Positions 27,635-37,502 of a stretch of DNA of 64,000 nt are shown here, piece after piece (the stretch's first letter is position 1; every line of letters begins with the position of its first letter). The stretch lies in contig NZ_CP054394.1 of NCBI RefSeq assembly GCF_022539405.1, positions 2,501 to 66,500 of the forward strand, in the 5' to 3' direction. The DNA is from Natranaerofaba carboxydovora (GTDB taxonomy: Bacteria > Bacillota > Natranaerobiia > Natranaerobiales > Natranaerofabaceae). The notes under the pieces were generated by a model that saw only the letters and a program-made list of their open reading frames with translations, was not told the origin of the DNA and ran no database searches. The position numbers and the translations under genes were made by a program.

Positions 27635-28657
27635 TTGCTTCAGGAATTTAATTTAGGTGGACGGATATTAAAGACAGCTGTTGCCGTTACTATAGCAGTT
27701 TTTGTAGCCCAACATCTTGTGGGATACAAAGAAGTAAACTTAGCTGCTATAGTAGCGCTATTTACGGTTCAGAAAACTTTTTATCTCTCTTTGATGCAAA
27801 GCATTGGTAAGGTGGGTAGTGTCCTGCTAGGGGCACTAGTTGGGACAGGCCTAGCAGTGTTATTAGGGAACCATGCTTTGACCTTTGGTCTTGTTACACT
27901 GATAGTTATACTATTGTGTTTAAAACTTAATATTCAGTCCCAAATAACAATCACTTTTGTTATAGCTGTTTTTATGATTATGCCTCAGGCAGATAGTTTT
28001 GAAGTTCATATAATTATTGAGCAGGTATCTTTGGCTTTGATAGGTTCGGTCTCTGCATTAGGAGTAAATTATTTTTTCACCCCTGATCATAAACAAGAGA
28101 TTAAAGAAAAAGTCAAGCTAATTGACGGCGAATTAAGGGACAAACTCGAGGAGTTATCCGAAAAGATAATACATCCAACATATGAGATAGACTCGAATTT
28201 TTTGGATGAACTTTCTAACCTAAGAAGTGAAGCCTCTGAAGGTTTACAGCTAGCTAAATCATTTAGAGAAGAGCAAAGATTTCATTTTTCTGAGGATACT
28301 TTGTCGGATATATATAGGGCTCAATTTAGAACATTTAAATCTTTTATTGATTACATGGAAGAGATTTATAGGCTTACGGTTAGGATGACTAGCGAAGTGC
28401 CTCAATCAATACAGATAGCAAAGCTTACAAAAGTATTAAAAAGGATGCAAAAGAACGCAATTTACAACAGAAAAAATCCATACGAAGTTGTTGATAAAAC
28501 TATTAAAAACTTAGAGAGAGAATATGAGAAAATGGATCTGCCTACGACAAGGGAAGAGTTTGAAAACAGGGCGTCTCTCTATCATATCTTTAAAGAGTTA
28601 AAGAGGTATTATAGGAGAATCAAAGAGCTTCCCTCGTTAAAAAGGTCTACTTTTTAA
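27635..28657 (+). CDS. aromatic acid exporter (FUSC/ArAE)-family membrane protein
   Basis: A 340-residue protein. The first ~145 residues hold about five to six hydrophobic helices (ILKTAVAVTIAVFVAQHLVG, then VVALFTVQKTFYLS-like), matching the N-terminal module of the ArAE_1 group. The C-terminal ~195 residues form a cytoplasmic helical domain with FFTPDHKQEIKEKVKLID at its start. Members are thought to export aromatic acids or similar compounds, but few have been tested. It starts with TTG 27635. Neighbours do not point to a substrate. Confidence 0.85.
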   Translation: MLQEFNLGGRILKTAVAVTIAVFVAQHLVGYKEVNLAAIVALFTVQKTFYLSLMQSIGKVGSVLLGALVGTGLAVLLGNHALTFGLVTLIVILLCLKLNIQSQITITFVIAVFMIMPQADSFEVHIIIEQVSLALIGSVSALGVNYFFTPDHKQEIKEKVKLIDGELRDKLEELSEKIIHPTYEIDSNFLDELSNLRSEASEGLQLAKSFREEQRFHFSEDTLSDIYRAQFRTFKSFIDYMEEIYRLTVRMTSEVPQSIQIAKLTKVLKRMQKNAIYNRKNPYEVVDKTIKNLEREYEKMDLPTTREEFENRASLYHIFKELKRYYRRIKELPSLKRSTF

Positions 28658-28685
28658 AAAACTTAATATCGGAGGTAGGTTATTA

Positions 28686-29918
28686 ATGATGATGAATATT
28701 TTGGTGGGAGGGAAAATTTTTGATGGTGAAGATGGACTGATAAAAGATAATGAGATAATAATAACTAGAAACAATAAAATATTTAAAATCATTAAAAAGA
28801 AAATTGATATAGAAGGGCTGAAGAAAGTATACCCACATGGAAACTTTATATTTTTGGATGACAAAAATGTAATAATGCCCGGACTTATTGACTGTCATGT
28901 TCATGTAGGTTTAGAAGGTTTGCCAAATACATATGAAGAAAATTTGGTGGATGATAAACTTCGAACTGTTAAAGCCGCCTCCGATATGGAAAAAACTTTG
29001 ATGGCTGGATATACTACTGTTAGAAATGCCGGCAGCGTAAACTGGATAGATTTAAGTATTAAAGATGCGATTAAAAAGAGGTATATCCTAGGGCCCAAAA
29101 TTATTACTGCTGGCAAAATAATATCTATTACAACTGCTGGAGCAGAATATTTTGAAGGCCTATATGAAGAAGTTGATGGCCCTGAAGGTTTTAGACATGC
29201 TGCAAGAATACAACTCAAAAAAGGTGCCGAATTAATAAAAGTGATGGCTACCGGAGCGATAATGAATCCAGGTAGTGTACCTGGTGCTGTTCAGGCTGAC
29301 GAAGATGAGATAAGAGCTGTTGTTAAAGAGGCTAGAAAATTAAATAAACGTGTTGCAGCCCACGCCCATGCTGCTGAAGGTATTAAAAATGCGGTTAAGG
29401 CTGGAGTTAATACAATAGAGCACGGTACCTTTGCTGATGAAGAAGCCCATGACTTAATGTTAAGTGAAGATGTATATTTAATACCGACATTGTCACCGGG
29501 GTATTATATGGATAAATATGGCTCGGCGGGTGGAATTGCTCCTCATATGTTAAAGATGATTAAAAAAAGAAGACAAACACGCATTGAGGCTTTGCAAAGA
29601 GCTATAGAAAAAGGCGTAAAAGTGGCCTGCGGTTCTGATGCTGGTACACCTTATAACTATCACAAAAATAATAACATTGAAGCGCGTCTTTTTGTAAGGT
29701 TAGGGCTTATGACTAGCGCTGAGGCGTTAACTGCTAATACAAAGTATTCTGCTGATGCCTGTGGGTTACTTGACGAAATAGGAACAATCAAAGAAGGGAA
29801 AAGGGCAGATATCATAGTTGTTAAGGGAAATCCAGTAAAAGATATTCAGTTACTAGCAGATGAGAATAATGTTCAGGTGGTTATTAAAGAAGGTGAAATT
29901 GTTAAGAATTTGATTTAA
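28686..29918 (+). CDS. amidohydrolase-family metalloenzyme
   Basis: A 410-residue TIM-barrel hydrolase of the imidazolonepropionase/prolidase-like group. Metal ligands are visible: His-x-His in LIDCHVHVG, a likely carboxylated Lys in ELIKVMATGA, His in VAAHAHAAEG and NTIEHGTF, and the catalytic Asp in ACGSDAGTPYNYH. The ends show the beta-sandwich strands (LVGGKIFDG and GKRADIIVVKGNPVKDI). Related enzymes act on Xaa-Pro dipeptides, hydantoins or isoaspartyl and ring amides. The ATG cluster at 28686 follows CGGAGGT. It is 28 bases after the exporter gene, so they may form an operon. Confidence 0.92.
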   Translation: MMMNILVGGKIFDGEDGLIKDNEIIITRNNKIFKIIKKKIDIEGLKKVYPHGNFIFLDDKNVIMPGLIDCHVHVGLEGLPNTYEENLVDDKLRTVKAASDMEKTLMAGYTTVRNAGSVNWIDLSIKDAIKKRYILGPKIITAGKIISITTAGAEYFEGLYEEVDGPEGFRHAARIQLKKGAELIKVMATGAIMNPGSVPGAVQADEDEIRAVVKEARKLNKRVAAHAHAAEGIKNAVKAGVNTIEHGTFADEEAHDLMLSEDVYLIPTLSPGYYMDKYGSAGGIAPHMLKMIKKRRQTRIEALQRAIEKGVKVACGSDAGTPYNYHKNNNIEARLFVRLGLMTSAEALTANTKYSADACGLLDEIGTIKEGKRADIIVVKGNPVKDIQLLADENNVQVVIKEGEIVKNLI

Positions 29919-30005
29919 AAAATTGAAATCAAGCTGAAAATTTGATATATATTTATGGGGACCCATTAATATTTACAAGTATAAGGAAGGAAGGGGGAAG
30001 CTATC

Positions 30006-31883
30006 TTGGCTACAAAAGAATTTCAGGCGGAGACGAAAAGGCTATTGGATATAGTGATTAACTCGATTTATTCAAATAAAGAGATTTTTCTGAGAGAGTT
30101 AATTTCTAACTCTAGTGATGCAATTGACAAGTTATATTATAAGTCTTTGGCAGATGATACGGTAACTTTTAACAAAGACGATTATTACATTAAGATAACT
30201 TCGGATAAAGAGAATAGACTTCTTAAAGTCTCTGATACAGGAATTGGTATGACAAAAGAAGAACTAGAAGATAATCTGGGGGTTATTGCTAGGAGTGGTT
30301 CTCTTGACTTTAAGCAGGATATAGAAGTAAAAGACGGGCATGATATAATCGGTCAGTTTGGAGTTGGATTTTATTCTGCATTTATGGTAGCTGATGCAGT
30401 TACTATTATAAGTAAGGCCTATGGAAGTGATGAAGCTTATAAATGGGAATCTACTGGTGTTGAAGGTTATACCATTACCCCCTGTGAAAAGGATTCAGTT
30501 GGTACAGATGTTATCTTAAAACTTAAAGAAAGTAGTGAAGATAATGATTATGATCAATTCCTTGATGAACACAGGATAAAATCTATTGTTAAGAAGTATT
30601 CTGATTTTATTAGATACCCTATCAAAATGGATATGCCAAAAACCAAACCTAAAGAGGAAAACGAAGAGGAATATGAAGAGTATATAGAGGAAGAAACAGT
30701 TAACAGCATGGTTCCTATCTGGGATAGGAATAAGAACGAGCTGACAGAGGAAGATTACAATAACTTTTATAGAGAAAGGCACTACGGATTTGATAACCCT
30801 ATAAAGCACATTCATATTAACGCTGAAGGAACAGTGAGCTTTAAGGCTGTCTTATTCATCCCAGAAAAGCCTCCATTTGATTTTTATACCACAGAATATG
30901 AAAAGGGGCTAGAGCTTTACTCTAACGGTGTTTTGATCATGAACAAATGCCCTGAACTTTTGCCTGATTATTTTAGCTTTGTAAAAGGTGTAGTGGATTC
31001 AGAGGATGTGTCTCTAAATATTTCAAGAGAAATGTTACAGCAAGATCGCCAACTTCAATTAATTGCAAAGAATATCAAAAACAAAATTAAAAAAGAATTA
31101 AAAACACTGATGGATAATGACCGAGAAAAATACGAAACGTTTTTTAGTTCCTTTGGAAGACAACTAAAATTTGGAATACAAAGTGATTTTGGACAAAACA
31201 AAGAAGACTTAGAGGATTTACTTTTATTTTATTCCTCAAAAGAGAATAAAATGGTTTCCCTTGATGAGTATTTGTCGAGAATGAGTGAAGATCAGGAGTA
31301 TATCTACTATGCTACAGGAGAATCCGTAGATAGGATAGATAAACTTCCACAAACTGAATTTGTAAAAGATAAAGGTTATGAAATACTCTATCTAACTGAA
31401 GATGTAGACGAGTTTGCTATTAAGATGATGGGCACATACCAGGACAAAGAATTTAAGTCGGTTTCAAGTAAAGATCTTGGTATAGATTCAGAGGAAGAAG
31501 AATCTAAAGAAGAAACCGAAAAAGAACATAAAGAAATGTTTGATAAAATGAACGAAATCCTATCAGATAAAATAAAAGCTGTAAGAGCATCTGAACGACT
31601 AAAAAACCATCCGGTTTGTTTAGCAAACGAAGGTGAAATATCAATCGAGATGGAAAAAATACTAAAGTCCATGCCTAATAACCAAAACGTAGAGGCAGAA
31701 AAGGTCTTAGAGATCAATGTTAATCATGAAGTTTTTGATTCTCTAAAAGAAGCTTATGAACAGGATGAAGATAAATTTAAGCTTTATACCGATCTATTAT
31801 ACAATCAAGCCTGTCTAATAGAGGGATTACCTGTAGAAGATCCAGTAGAGTATACAAATAACATATGTAAGATAATGAAATGA
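30006..31883 (+). CDS. htpG: molecular chaperone HtpG (Hsp90)
   Basis: A 625-residue Hsp90 of normal bacterial length. The GHKL ATPase motifs are intact: [30 protein letters not shown], and [18 protein letters not shown]. The middle domain carries the catalytic loop Arg in [13 protein letters not shown]. The C-terminal dimer domain ends normally. It folds and protects client proteins in the cytoplasm using ATP. The start is TTG 30006 after AAGGAAGGGGGAAG. No CIRCE or CtsR-like operator is seen in the short upstream gap. Confidence 0.97.
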   Translation: MATKEFQAETKRLLDIVINSIYSNKEIFLRELISNSSDAIDKLYYKSLADDTVTFNKDDYYIKITSDKENRLLKVSDTGIGMTKEELEDNLGVIARSGSLDFKQDIEVKDGHDIIGQFGVGFYSAFMVADAVTIISKAYGSDEAYKWESTGVEGYTITPCEKDSVGTDVILKLKESSEDNDYDQFLDEHRIKSIVKKYSDFIRYPIKMDMPKTKPKEENEEEYEEYIEEETVNSMVPIWDRNKNELTEEDYNNFYRERHYGFDNPIKHIHINAEGTVSFKAVLFIPEKPPFDFYTTEYEKGLELYSNGVLIMNKCPELLPDYFSFVKGVVDSEDVSLNISREMLQQDRQLQLIAKNIKNKIKKELKTLMDNDREKYETFFSSFGRQLKFGIQSDFGQNKEDLEDLLLFYSSKENKMVSLDEYLSRMSEDQEYIYYATGESVDRIDKLPQTEFVKDKGYEILYLTEDVDEFAIKMMGTYQDKEFKSVSSKDLGIDSEEEESKEETEKEHKEMFDKMNEILSDKIKAVRASERLKNHPVCLANEGEISIEMEKILKSMPNNQNVEAEKVLEINVNHEVFDSLKEAYEQDEDKFKLYTDLLYNQACLIEGLPVEDPVEYTNNICKIMK

Positions 31884-31907
31884 TTTTATGAGAAAAAATA
31901 ATTTCAA

Positions 31908-31938
31908 AATACCGGGGGATATGCCTCGGTATTTTTTT
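31908..31938 (+). terminator. intrinsic terminator of htpG
   Basis: AATACCGGGG pairs with CCTCGGTATT through one G-T wobble, followed by a run of seven Ts. Confidence 0.92.
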
Positions 31939-32036
31939 GTGGTTTTAAAGGTTTGTCACTAAAAGGGGTTAAAATATGTCGAAAAGTCATCTGGTAACAT
32001 AGATTAATTTAACCGTGAAGGTGGAGGTGAAGTGTC

Positions 32037-32318
32037 ATGGCAAAAACACCAGATGAACTAAAGAAATTAGAGAATAATATAATAGAATTACGTACCGAAT
32101 TGGAAAATACTAAAGAGTTAGTAAAAAAGCATAATGAGATTAGAAAAGATATGATGGAATTATTCGAGAGATTAAAAGCAATTGAAATACGAGAAGAAGA
32201 AAAAGAAAAACAAATAAGTTCTAGTAGAGCAGAAACATCAATCAAGCAGGAATGGTTTGCTGTAATTATATCAAGTGTTGCGGTGCTTATAACATTAGTT
32301 AATGTAATTTGGGGATAA
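32037..32318 (+). CDS. small coiled-coil protein with C-terminal membrane anchor
   Basis: A 93-residue protein of no named family. Residues ~5-68 are strongly heptad-like and charged (KKLENNIIELRTELENTKEL), a long coiled coil. The last ~22 residues (WFAVIISSVAVLITLVNVIW) form a single tail anchor. It should be a tail-anchored coiled-coil dimer facing the cytoplasm. Such haemolysin-XhlA-like proteins occur in prophages and in chromosomes; no phage gene is near. The ribosome binding site GGAGGTG is well placed and a terminator follows. Confidence 0.8.
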   Translation: MAKTPDELKKLENNIIELRTELENTKELVKKHNEIRKDMMELFERLKAIEIREEEKEKQISSSRAETSIKQEWFAVIISSVAVLITLVNVIWG

Positions 32319-32369
32319 GCAAACATTCATAACAACAATAGATTCTATAATAGCTTTTGAAATTTTTAT

Positions 32370-32402
32370 AAAAATAGGCCTGATTTATCTAGGTCTATTT
32401 TT
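32370..32402 (+). terminator. intrinsic terminator of the coiled-coil protein gene
   Basis: AAAAATAGGCCT pairs with AGGTCTATTTTT, with one G-T pair and an eight-base loop rich in A and T. The stem ends within its own T-run. Confidence 0.75.
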
Positions 32403-32544
32403 AATATTCTGCGCCATGCATTGAGGGAGTATAGAGACTACAACAGGGATTGTATATAATCCTGGCTATACATTTGTGCCAAAAGGGTGTAGAATAGGAT
32501 GAGCACAGTCTTATTTTTAAGTACAAAAAAGGAGTAGATTATTT

Positions 32545-33639
32545 ATGGAATTACCTTCGCTAAACATTGGAGAACTACAGGCTAAAGTACCAATAATTCA
32601 AGGGGCGATGGGGATTGGGGTTTCGTTATCAAATTTGGCAGCAGCAGTAGCAAATGAAGGAGGAGTAGGGGTTATATCAGGGGTCCAGATAGGCTTTGAT
32701 GAGCCAGATTTTAAAGAAAATACTGAAAGTGCCAATGTTAGGGCATTAAAAAATCATATAAAAAAGGCAAAACAATTGAGTCATGACGGACTTCTAGGTG
32801 TAAACTTGATGACTGTCATAAGTAATTACAAAGAAATGGCAAAAGCAGCTGTTGAGGAGAAAATAGATTTAATCTTTTCAGGTGCGGGGTTACCAAAAAA
32901 TTTACCTGAAATGGTAAAGGGGTCGAAAACCAAAATATCCCCTATAGTCTCATCTGGTAAGGCAGCTTCTTTAATAGCCAAAATTTGGGACAAAAAGTAC
33001 GATTATACACCGGACATGGTTGTTGTTGAAGGTCCTAAAGCAGGAGGACATTTGGGATTTCATGTGGATCAATTACAACAAAATCATATGCCAAGCCTGG
33101 ACAAAATAGTTATGGAAGTTATTGAAGTGCTAAAACCATATGCCAAAAAGTATAACAAATCTATTCCAGTAATTGCAGCTGGCGGGGTTTTTACTGGGCA
33201 TGACATTTCTAGAGCTATTGAGATGGGGGCAAGTGGAGTACAGATGGGTACAAGATTCGTTGCGACAGAAGAGTGTGATGCTAACTTAAAGTTCAAAGAA
33301 GCATATATAAATTCCGTCCAAAACAGTATACAGCTGATAAAAAGTCCTGTAGGTCTGCCAGGAAGAGCGATTAATAATAATTTTATTAAAAAACTAGAAA
33401 CAGAAAAAGTACCAATAAAAAACTGTTACAATTGCTTGAAAGCTTGTAAACCAAAAGAAGCTGATTACTGTATATCAAATGCGTTGATAGATTCAGTTCA
33501 AGGCAACGTAGATGATGGTTTGATATTTGCTGGTAGTAATGCTTATAGGATAAATAAGATGACTACCGTCAAGGAATTGATGTCAGAGCTAGCTGCTGAA
33601 GCAGCAGTACCGAATGAAATTAGATCTGCTACGTACTGA
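32545..33639 (+). CDS. nitronate monooxygenase-family flavoprotein
   Basis: A 364-residue FMN TIM-barrel protein. It shows the family segments PIIQGAMGIGVSLSNLAAAV, GVNLMTVISNYKEMAKAA, VVVEGPKAGGHLGFH with the catalytic His, and IPVIAAGGVFTGHDISRA followed by GVQMGTRFVATEECDAN. Enzymes of this group detoxify nitronates or, as FabK, reduce enoyl-ACP; the GGHLGFH form and the C-terminal Cys set (KNCYNCLKACKPKEADYC) favour the clostridial NMO-like group of unknown substrate. The four Cys may bind a metal. It is a single gene after AAAAAAGGAG. Confidence 0.9.
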   Translation: MELPSLNIGELQAKVPIIQGAMGIGVSLSNLAAAVANEGGVGVISGVQIGFDEPDFKENTESANVRALKNHIKKAKQLSHDGLLGVNLMTVISNYKEMAKAAVEEKIDLIFSGAGLPKNLPEMVKGSKTKISPIVSSGKAASLIAKIWDKKYDYTPDMVVVEGPKAGGHLGFHVDQLQQNHMPSLDKIVMEVIEVLKPYAKKYNKSIPVIAAGGVFTGHDISRAIEMGASGVQMGTRFVATEECDANLKFKEAYINSVQNSIQLIKSPVGLPGRAINNNFIKKLETEKVPIKNCYNCLKACKPKEADYCISNALIDSVQGNVDDGLIFAGSNAYRINKMTTVKELMSELAAEAAVPNEIRSATY

Positions 33640-33718
33640 AAGCATAAGTATATTGCTTTTGATTTGATCTAATAGCATTTATTTCAAAAAAGTAGTGTAT
33701 CCTCATATAGTAGTATTA

Positions 33719-33754
33719 GGGGCTGACCTAAGAAAGATATTTTAGTACAGCCCC
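33719..33754. terminator. hairpin between two convergent genes
   Basis: GGGGCTG (33719-33725) pairs with CAGCCCC (33748-33754), with an inner A/T-rich stem. It lies between the convergent nitronate monooxygenase and surface protein genes. Neither side has a good T-run, so its strength as a terminator is uncertain. Confidence 0.5.
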
Positions 33755-33783
33755 TCGTTAGTTAATATTACTAGATATTGCTT

Positions 33784-36700
33784 TTAACTTGGAGGTGGTT
33801 TTGGCAGTGGATTTTGTGGGTTGTTCTTTAGGTATGGATATGTCTTGCCTTCTTTGATACCCCATATATCACTAAAGCCCCACCCTATAAATGTTTCCTG
33901 TTTTAGCATTTCCGAAGTTTCTTTGCCCTCTCCGTTAGTGCCGTCTATCTTACCTGAAGTACCTTTGTCCCAGTAGCTGTTTATGATTGTTGGATCATCG
34001 CCGCTACCTCCAATTAGACCGCCGGGACCTATCACACGACCTGTACTATAACTATTTTTGACAACGAAATTACTGTTATCCCCTACAAGTCCTCCGGCAG
34101 CAATAGTCCAAGCACCACCTCCAGTTACAGAACCTGTGTTGTAGCTATCTTCTATTCTACCCTCGTTACGTCCTGATAGGCCTCCAAGAAAGGTATCACC
34201 TGTTAATGCCCCGGTGTTATAACATTCTTTGATAGTACCGTTATTGTCACCAACTAGTCCTCCCACATGTCTAATATGACCTGTCACAGCACCAGTGTTG
34301 TAACTTTTTTTAATAACTCCGTCGTTTGCGCCAACTAGCCCTCCTATGTAACCAGGATCACGATTACTTGTATAAGTGGTTTCTACATAGTTTGCACTAT
34401 AGCTGTGTTTGACTGATCCAGTGTTTTGTCCAGCTAGGCTTCCTACGTACTGCCAGCCCTTTATGTCGATGTTTTCTAATCCAATATTTTCAATTACTGC
34501 ATCTGCGGATGTTGAGGCAAATAAACCTATATAATTATCCTTCGGAAAATCAATTGTGCCATTATGAATTTTGTATCCTCTTCCATCAAAGGTCCCGCTA
34601 AACTCTGTAAAACCATTCCCACTTTCATATCCAATGGGTTCAAAATTTATTTGGTTTAGGTCGATATCGTTTACCAGGAAATAGTTTTTGTGATATCCTC
34701 CCCTGTACTGGCGTTGATAGCTTGTGCCATAGCCGAAAGTGTTTTCACTGTAGCTTTCAATTTGTTTTAGCTCATCTGCGGTGGCGATGGGGATTAATTC
34801 TACATCAAAGCCAACTTTTACAATCAGGTCTGAGTCGAGCTCTTTAATGGTTAAAACATCCCCTATTTCATCGCTTACTTCATCATTTATAGTCCAGTGG
34901 GCGGCTTGAAGTCCGGCATCAGGAGATGCAGTGAAAATAATAGTGCTGCCTTCTGCTATAACATCGCCAGAATTAATTGTTGTACCGTTTATGCTAGCTT
35001 CTATTAAACCTCCTTCACCTTCAGTATCAAAGTTCACCTTATGGACGGGAATTACAACAATATCCTGAGCTGTGGTTCTGTCACTTTCTGGGTGGGTGAT
35101 GATTAATTCTTTTATTCCCCTAATAAGTGGTGTGCCATCAGCCAAATCCGTTGCTATACCTTTTGTGTCAAACTCCCAAAACTCAACCACCTCTGTACTG
35201 TCATCAGTCTTGTTTAAAATTACTGTTAGGCCATCTAACTGAAGATTTTCTCCTTCAATGTAGACAGTTTTGTTTGGAGGAGAGGAAATTACTATATTTT
35301 TCACAATTACTTCTTTATACTCGGCGGTGATTATCATATCTTGGGTAATGTTAGTTAAGTCAGAAGGTTCCCACCTATAAAACACATACCCTTTTCGATT
35401 AGGTAGAGGTGGTGGAATAGCATTATCTCCATGTTTTACCTTTTTTGCTTTGAGTTCTGTATTATCATAATCTTTAAAGACAACAGTGTATTCCTGTCTA
35501 ACGAAGTTTGCTGTTATGTGTTTAGTTTCATCCATTGTAACTATTACTTCTAACTCATCACTTTCCAAATCACCCTGCCAGCCGTCAAACTTCCAACCTT
35601 TTAGAGGGGTAGCCAAAAGCGCTATCTCTTCACCATTTTTATAGGTATGTAATATTCCCGCTTCTAGGTTGGCTTGGCCTTGTCCGTTAATTGTTAGAAC
35701 CAGATCATAATACTGATGATTAATAACTTTTTCTAAATCTATCTCTACATAAATATCTTTGTCAAGGTTTTCATGAGTTTCAAAAAATTTGCTATAATCC
35801 TCTGCAACAGCTTTTATCGTGTAAGTACCAGGGTTTAACCCTGATACATAATAAGTTCCATCTTCCTTTGTTATTGTTTCGATATTAGACCCATTAGCAT
35901 TTTCAATGTAGATGAGGGCACCTTGAATGCCATTGCTTGTTTTCTGATCTACAACTTTTCCACTAATGCTTAAAGTGATTGGCACGTATTCCTCTTTTTC
36001 TTCTTCTTCAACTTCTTCTTCTGTCTCTTGAACTGTTTCTTGGAAAATTGCCGTTATTGTTACAGGCTTATCTGGCATTTCAAAAGTCGAAGCTAGTGAA
36101 AAATTATCACTAAAAAAGACACCGTCAGAATTCCACTTTGAAAACTCAAAGCCTTCTTTGGGTTTTGCTTTAATTGTTACTAGCTCGCTTTCTTCAAATA
36201 ATCCAGGACCTTTGACTATTAAGCCTGTTTGTTCCGGGAAGGTCTGTCCATTTACTGAATACAAAAATGTGCCTATGACATTATCACTTCTATAGTCGTT
36301 ACCATTTCCAGTTATTATCACATTTCTCCCAACGCTTGAATTGTTAATTTTGTTATTACTTCCCTGTAAAGTTAGGTCATTTTGAATAACGGTGTCCTTA
36401 ACTGTACCGTTATTTCCGGCTAAGATTACATTACCGCCTGGACTATTGGAATTAACACTAATATTTTCCATCGTGTTGCCGGTGCCATTATCCCTTAAGT
36501 TGCCTAAAACGTTTAAGTTTTTTATGGTGATGTCATCTGCTTCTATTGTAAAATCACCGTTAAGTATTTTGCCATTTCCTTCAACAGTCTGAGAACTAAC
36601 AGATACTGTAAAGTCATCATTGCCTATATCTTCTTTAAAGCTTATAATCTTGACATCAATGTCATTTAAAGCATTCTTTAGTGAATTTTTATCTTTTACT

Positions 36701-37080
36701 TCTGTTATTTTGGCAATGTAAGGGTTATGTTTCCTGGCAGTTCTTTTGTTCCTAATAGACCTTGGTTTTTCTTCAGATATTACAGTACCGACAGGAATTT
36801 TCAAAGAGGAACAGCTATGATAATAATTGAAGAAATGATTTAACTGGGAAGGAACTAACGAACTTATAAATGAATAGGGGATAAAAGAATAACGGTACCC
36901 TAAAGAGCCCATTATGTAAGGGGTTAAAGAAGGAAAACTTTTATTGATGGTTTCATTGCTGCCATCTTCTAAAGTCTCAATAGAAGACGGTGCCGAAAGC
37001 ACTGATGAAAAACTAAAAATTATGGTTATAACTATGATTTTTAAAGCAAACATTACTTTTCTAGATTTTACTATGTTCAC
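33784..37080 (-). CDS. large secreted multidomain protein with InlB-type and GLUG repeats
   Basis: A 1098-residue exported protein. A signal peptide spans about residues 10-30 (VMFALKIIVITIIFSFSSVLSAP). Next is a beta-helix-like region rich in Asn, Gly and Thr (~130-290). InlB B-repeat-like units follow (PKEGFEFSKWNSDG, ATPLKGWKFDGWQGD, RKGYVFYRWEPSDL), with a carboxypeptidase-regulatory-like domain between them (ISGKVVDQKTSNGIQGALIYI). Then comes a Big-type Ig domain, and five to six GLUG repeats near the end (GGLVGANDGVIKKSYNTGAV and similar). It has no LPxTG motif or SLH domain, so surface attachment is unclear. The start is GTG 37080. Adhesion is a guess. Confidence 0.85.
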   Translation of the reverse strand: MNIVKSRKVMFALKIIVITIIFSFSSVLSAPSSIETLEDGSNETINKSFPSLTPYIMGSLGYRYSFIPYSFISSLVPSQLNHFFNYYHSCSSLKIPVGTVISEEKPRSIRNKRTARKHNPYIAKITEVKDKNSLKNALNDIDVKIISFKEDIGNDDFTVSVSSQTVEGNGKILNGDFTIEADDITIKNLNVLGNLRDNGTGNTMENISVNSNSPGGNVILAGNNGTVKDTVIQNDLTLQGSNNKINNSSVGRNVIITGNGNDYRSDNVIGTFLYSVNGQTFPEQTGLIVKGPGLFEESELVTIKAKPKEGFEFSKWNSDGVFFSDNFSLASTFEMPDKPVTITAIFQETVQETEEEVEEEEKEEYVPITLSISGKVVDQKTSNGIQGALIYIENANGSNIETITKEDGTYYVSGLNPGTYTIKAVAEDYSKFFETHENLDKDIYVEIDLEKVINHQYYDLVLTINGQGQANLEAGILHTYKNGEEIALLATPLKGWKFDGWQGDLESDELEVIVTMDETKHITANFVRQEYTVVFKDYDNTELKAKKVKHGDNAIPPPLPNRKGYVFYRWEPSDLTNITQDMIITAEYKEVIVKNIVISSPPNKTVYIEGENLQLDGLTVILNKTDDSTEVVEFWEFDTKGIATDLADGTPLIRGIKELIITHPESDRTTAQDIVVIPVHKVNFDTEGEGGLIEASINGTTINSGDVIAEGSTIIFTASPDAGLQAAHWTINDEVSDEIGDVLTIKELDSDLIVKVGFDVELIPIATADELKQIESYSENTFGYGTSYQRQYRGGYHKNYFLVNDIDLNQINFEPIGYESGNGFTEFSGTFDGRGYKIHNGTIDFPKDNYIGLFASTSADAVIENIGLENIDIKGWQYVGSLAGQNTGSVKHSYSANYVETTYTSNRDPGYIGGLVGANDGVIKKSYNTGAVTGHIRHVGGLVGDNNGTIKECYNTGALTGDTFLGGLSGRNEGRIEDSYNTGSVTGGGAWTIAAGGLVGDNSNFVVKNSYSTGRVIGPGGLIGGSGDDPTIINSYWDKGTSGKIDGTNGEGKETSEMLKQETFIGWGFSDIWGIKEGKTYPYLKNNPQNPLPKPPPS

Positions 37081-37502
37081 CTATGCCTCATCTTCCTTTC
37101 TGTTTTTTCTGTCCAACTTCCTATAAAATACACCCCCTATCATTTTCATAGTAACTAGCCGCATAAGTGACATTGCTCACAATTTTCTGCCTTTAATACA
37201 TAAGGCCGGATGCTCAAAGTCACTTTAAATATTATATAATGTTTTGAAGTAGTTTGGCAATATGGTTTTAGAAAGTTAATTGGAGTGACCACTCTAATAT
37301 TGCTTCTTTAAACTCTTCAGAATTATAACAACAATATTATTGTAGGGCTTGATTACCACTTTCTCTTCATGATGCTTTAAAGTCACATCAAACATGGACT
37401 TCACCAAATAAAATAGAAAACTAGATTTTGTACTATATTCACTTAAAGAAGGGTCTTTTAAATGTCTTTTATTCGGCAAAAAGGTTAAAAACTGACACAA
37501 TA
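37081..37502. other. intergenic region, 422 bases
   Basis: Two minus-strand genes flank this AT-rich stretch, which should hold the promoter of the surface protein gene. No RNA gene or clear promoter was found. A 68-codon open frame at 37294-37500 on the minus strand starts two bases after the GTPase stop but lacks a ribosome binding site and looks like chance. Confidence 0.5.

Noticed and set aside
32009-32326. 105-codon minus-strand frame
   Set aside because: It is the antisense shadow of the coiled-coil tail-anchored protein gene, which has a good ribosome binding site and a terminator.
37294-37500. 68-codon minus-strand frame just after the GTPase gene
   Set aside because: No ribosome binding site, no domain, and no sign of coupling beyond position.
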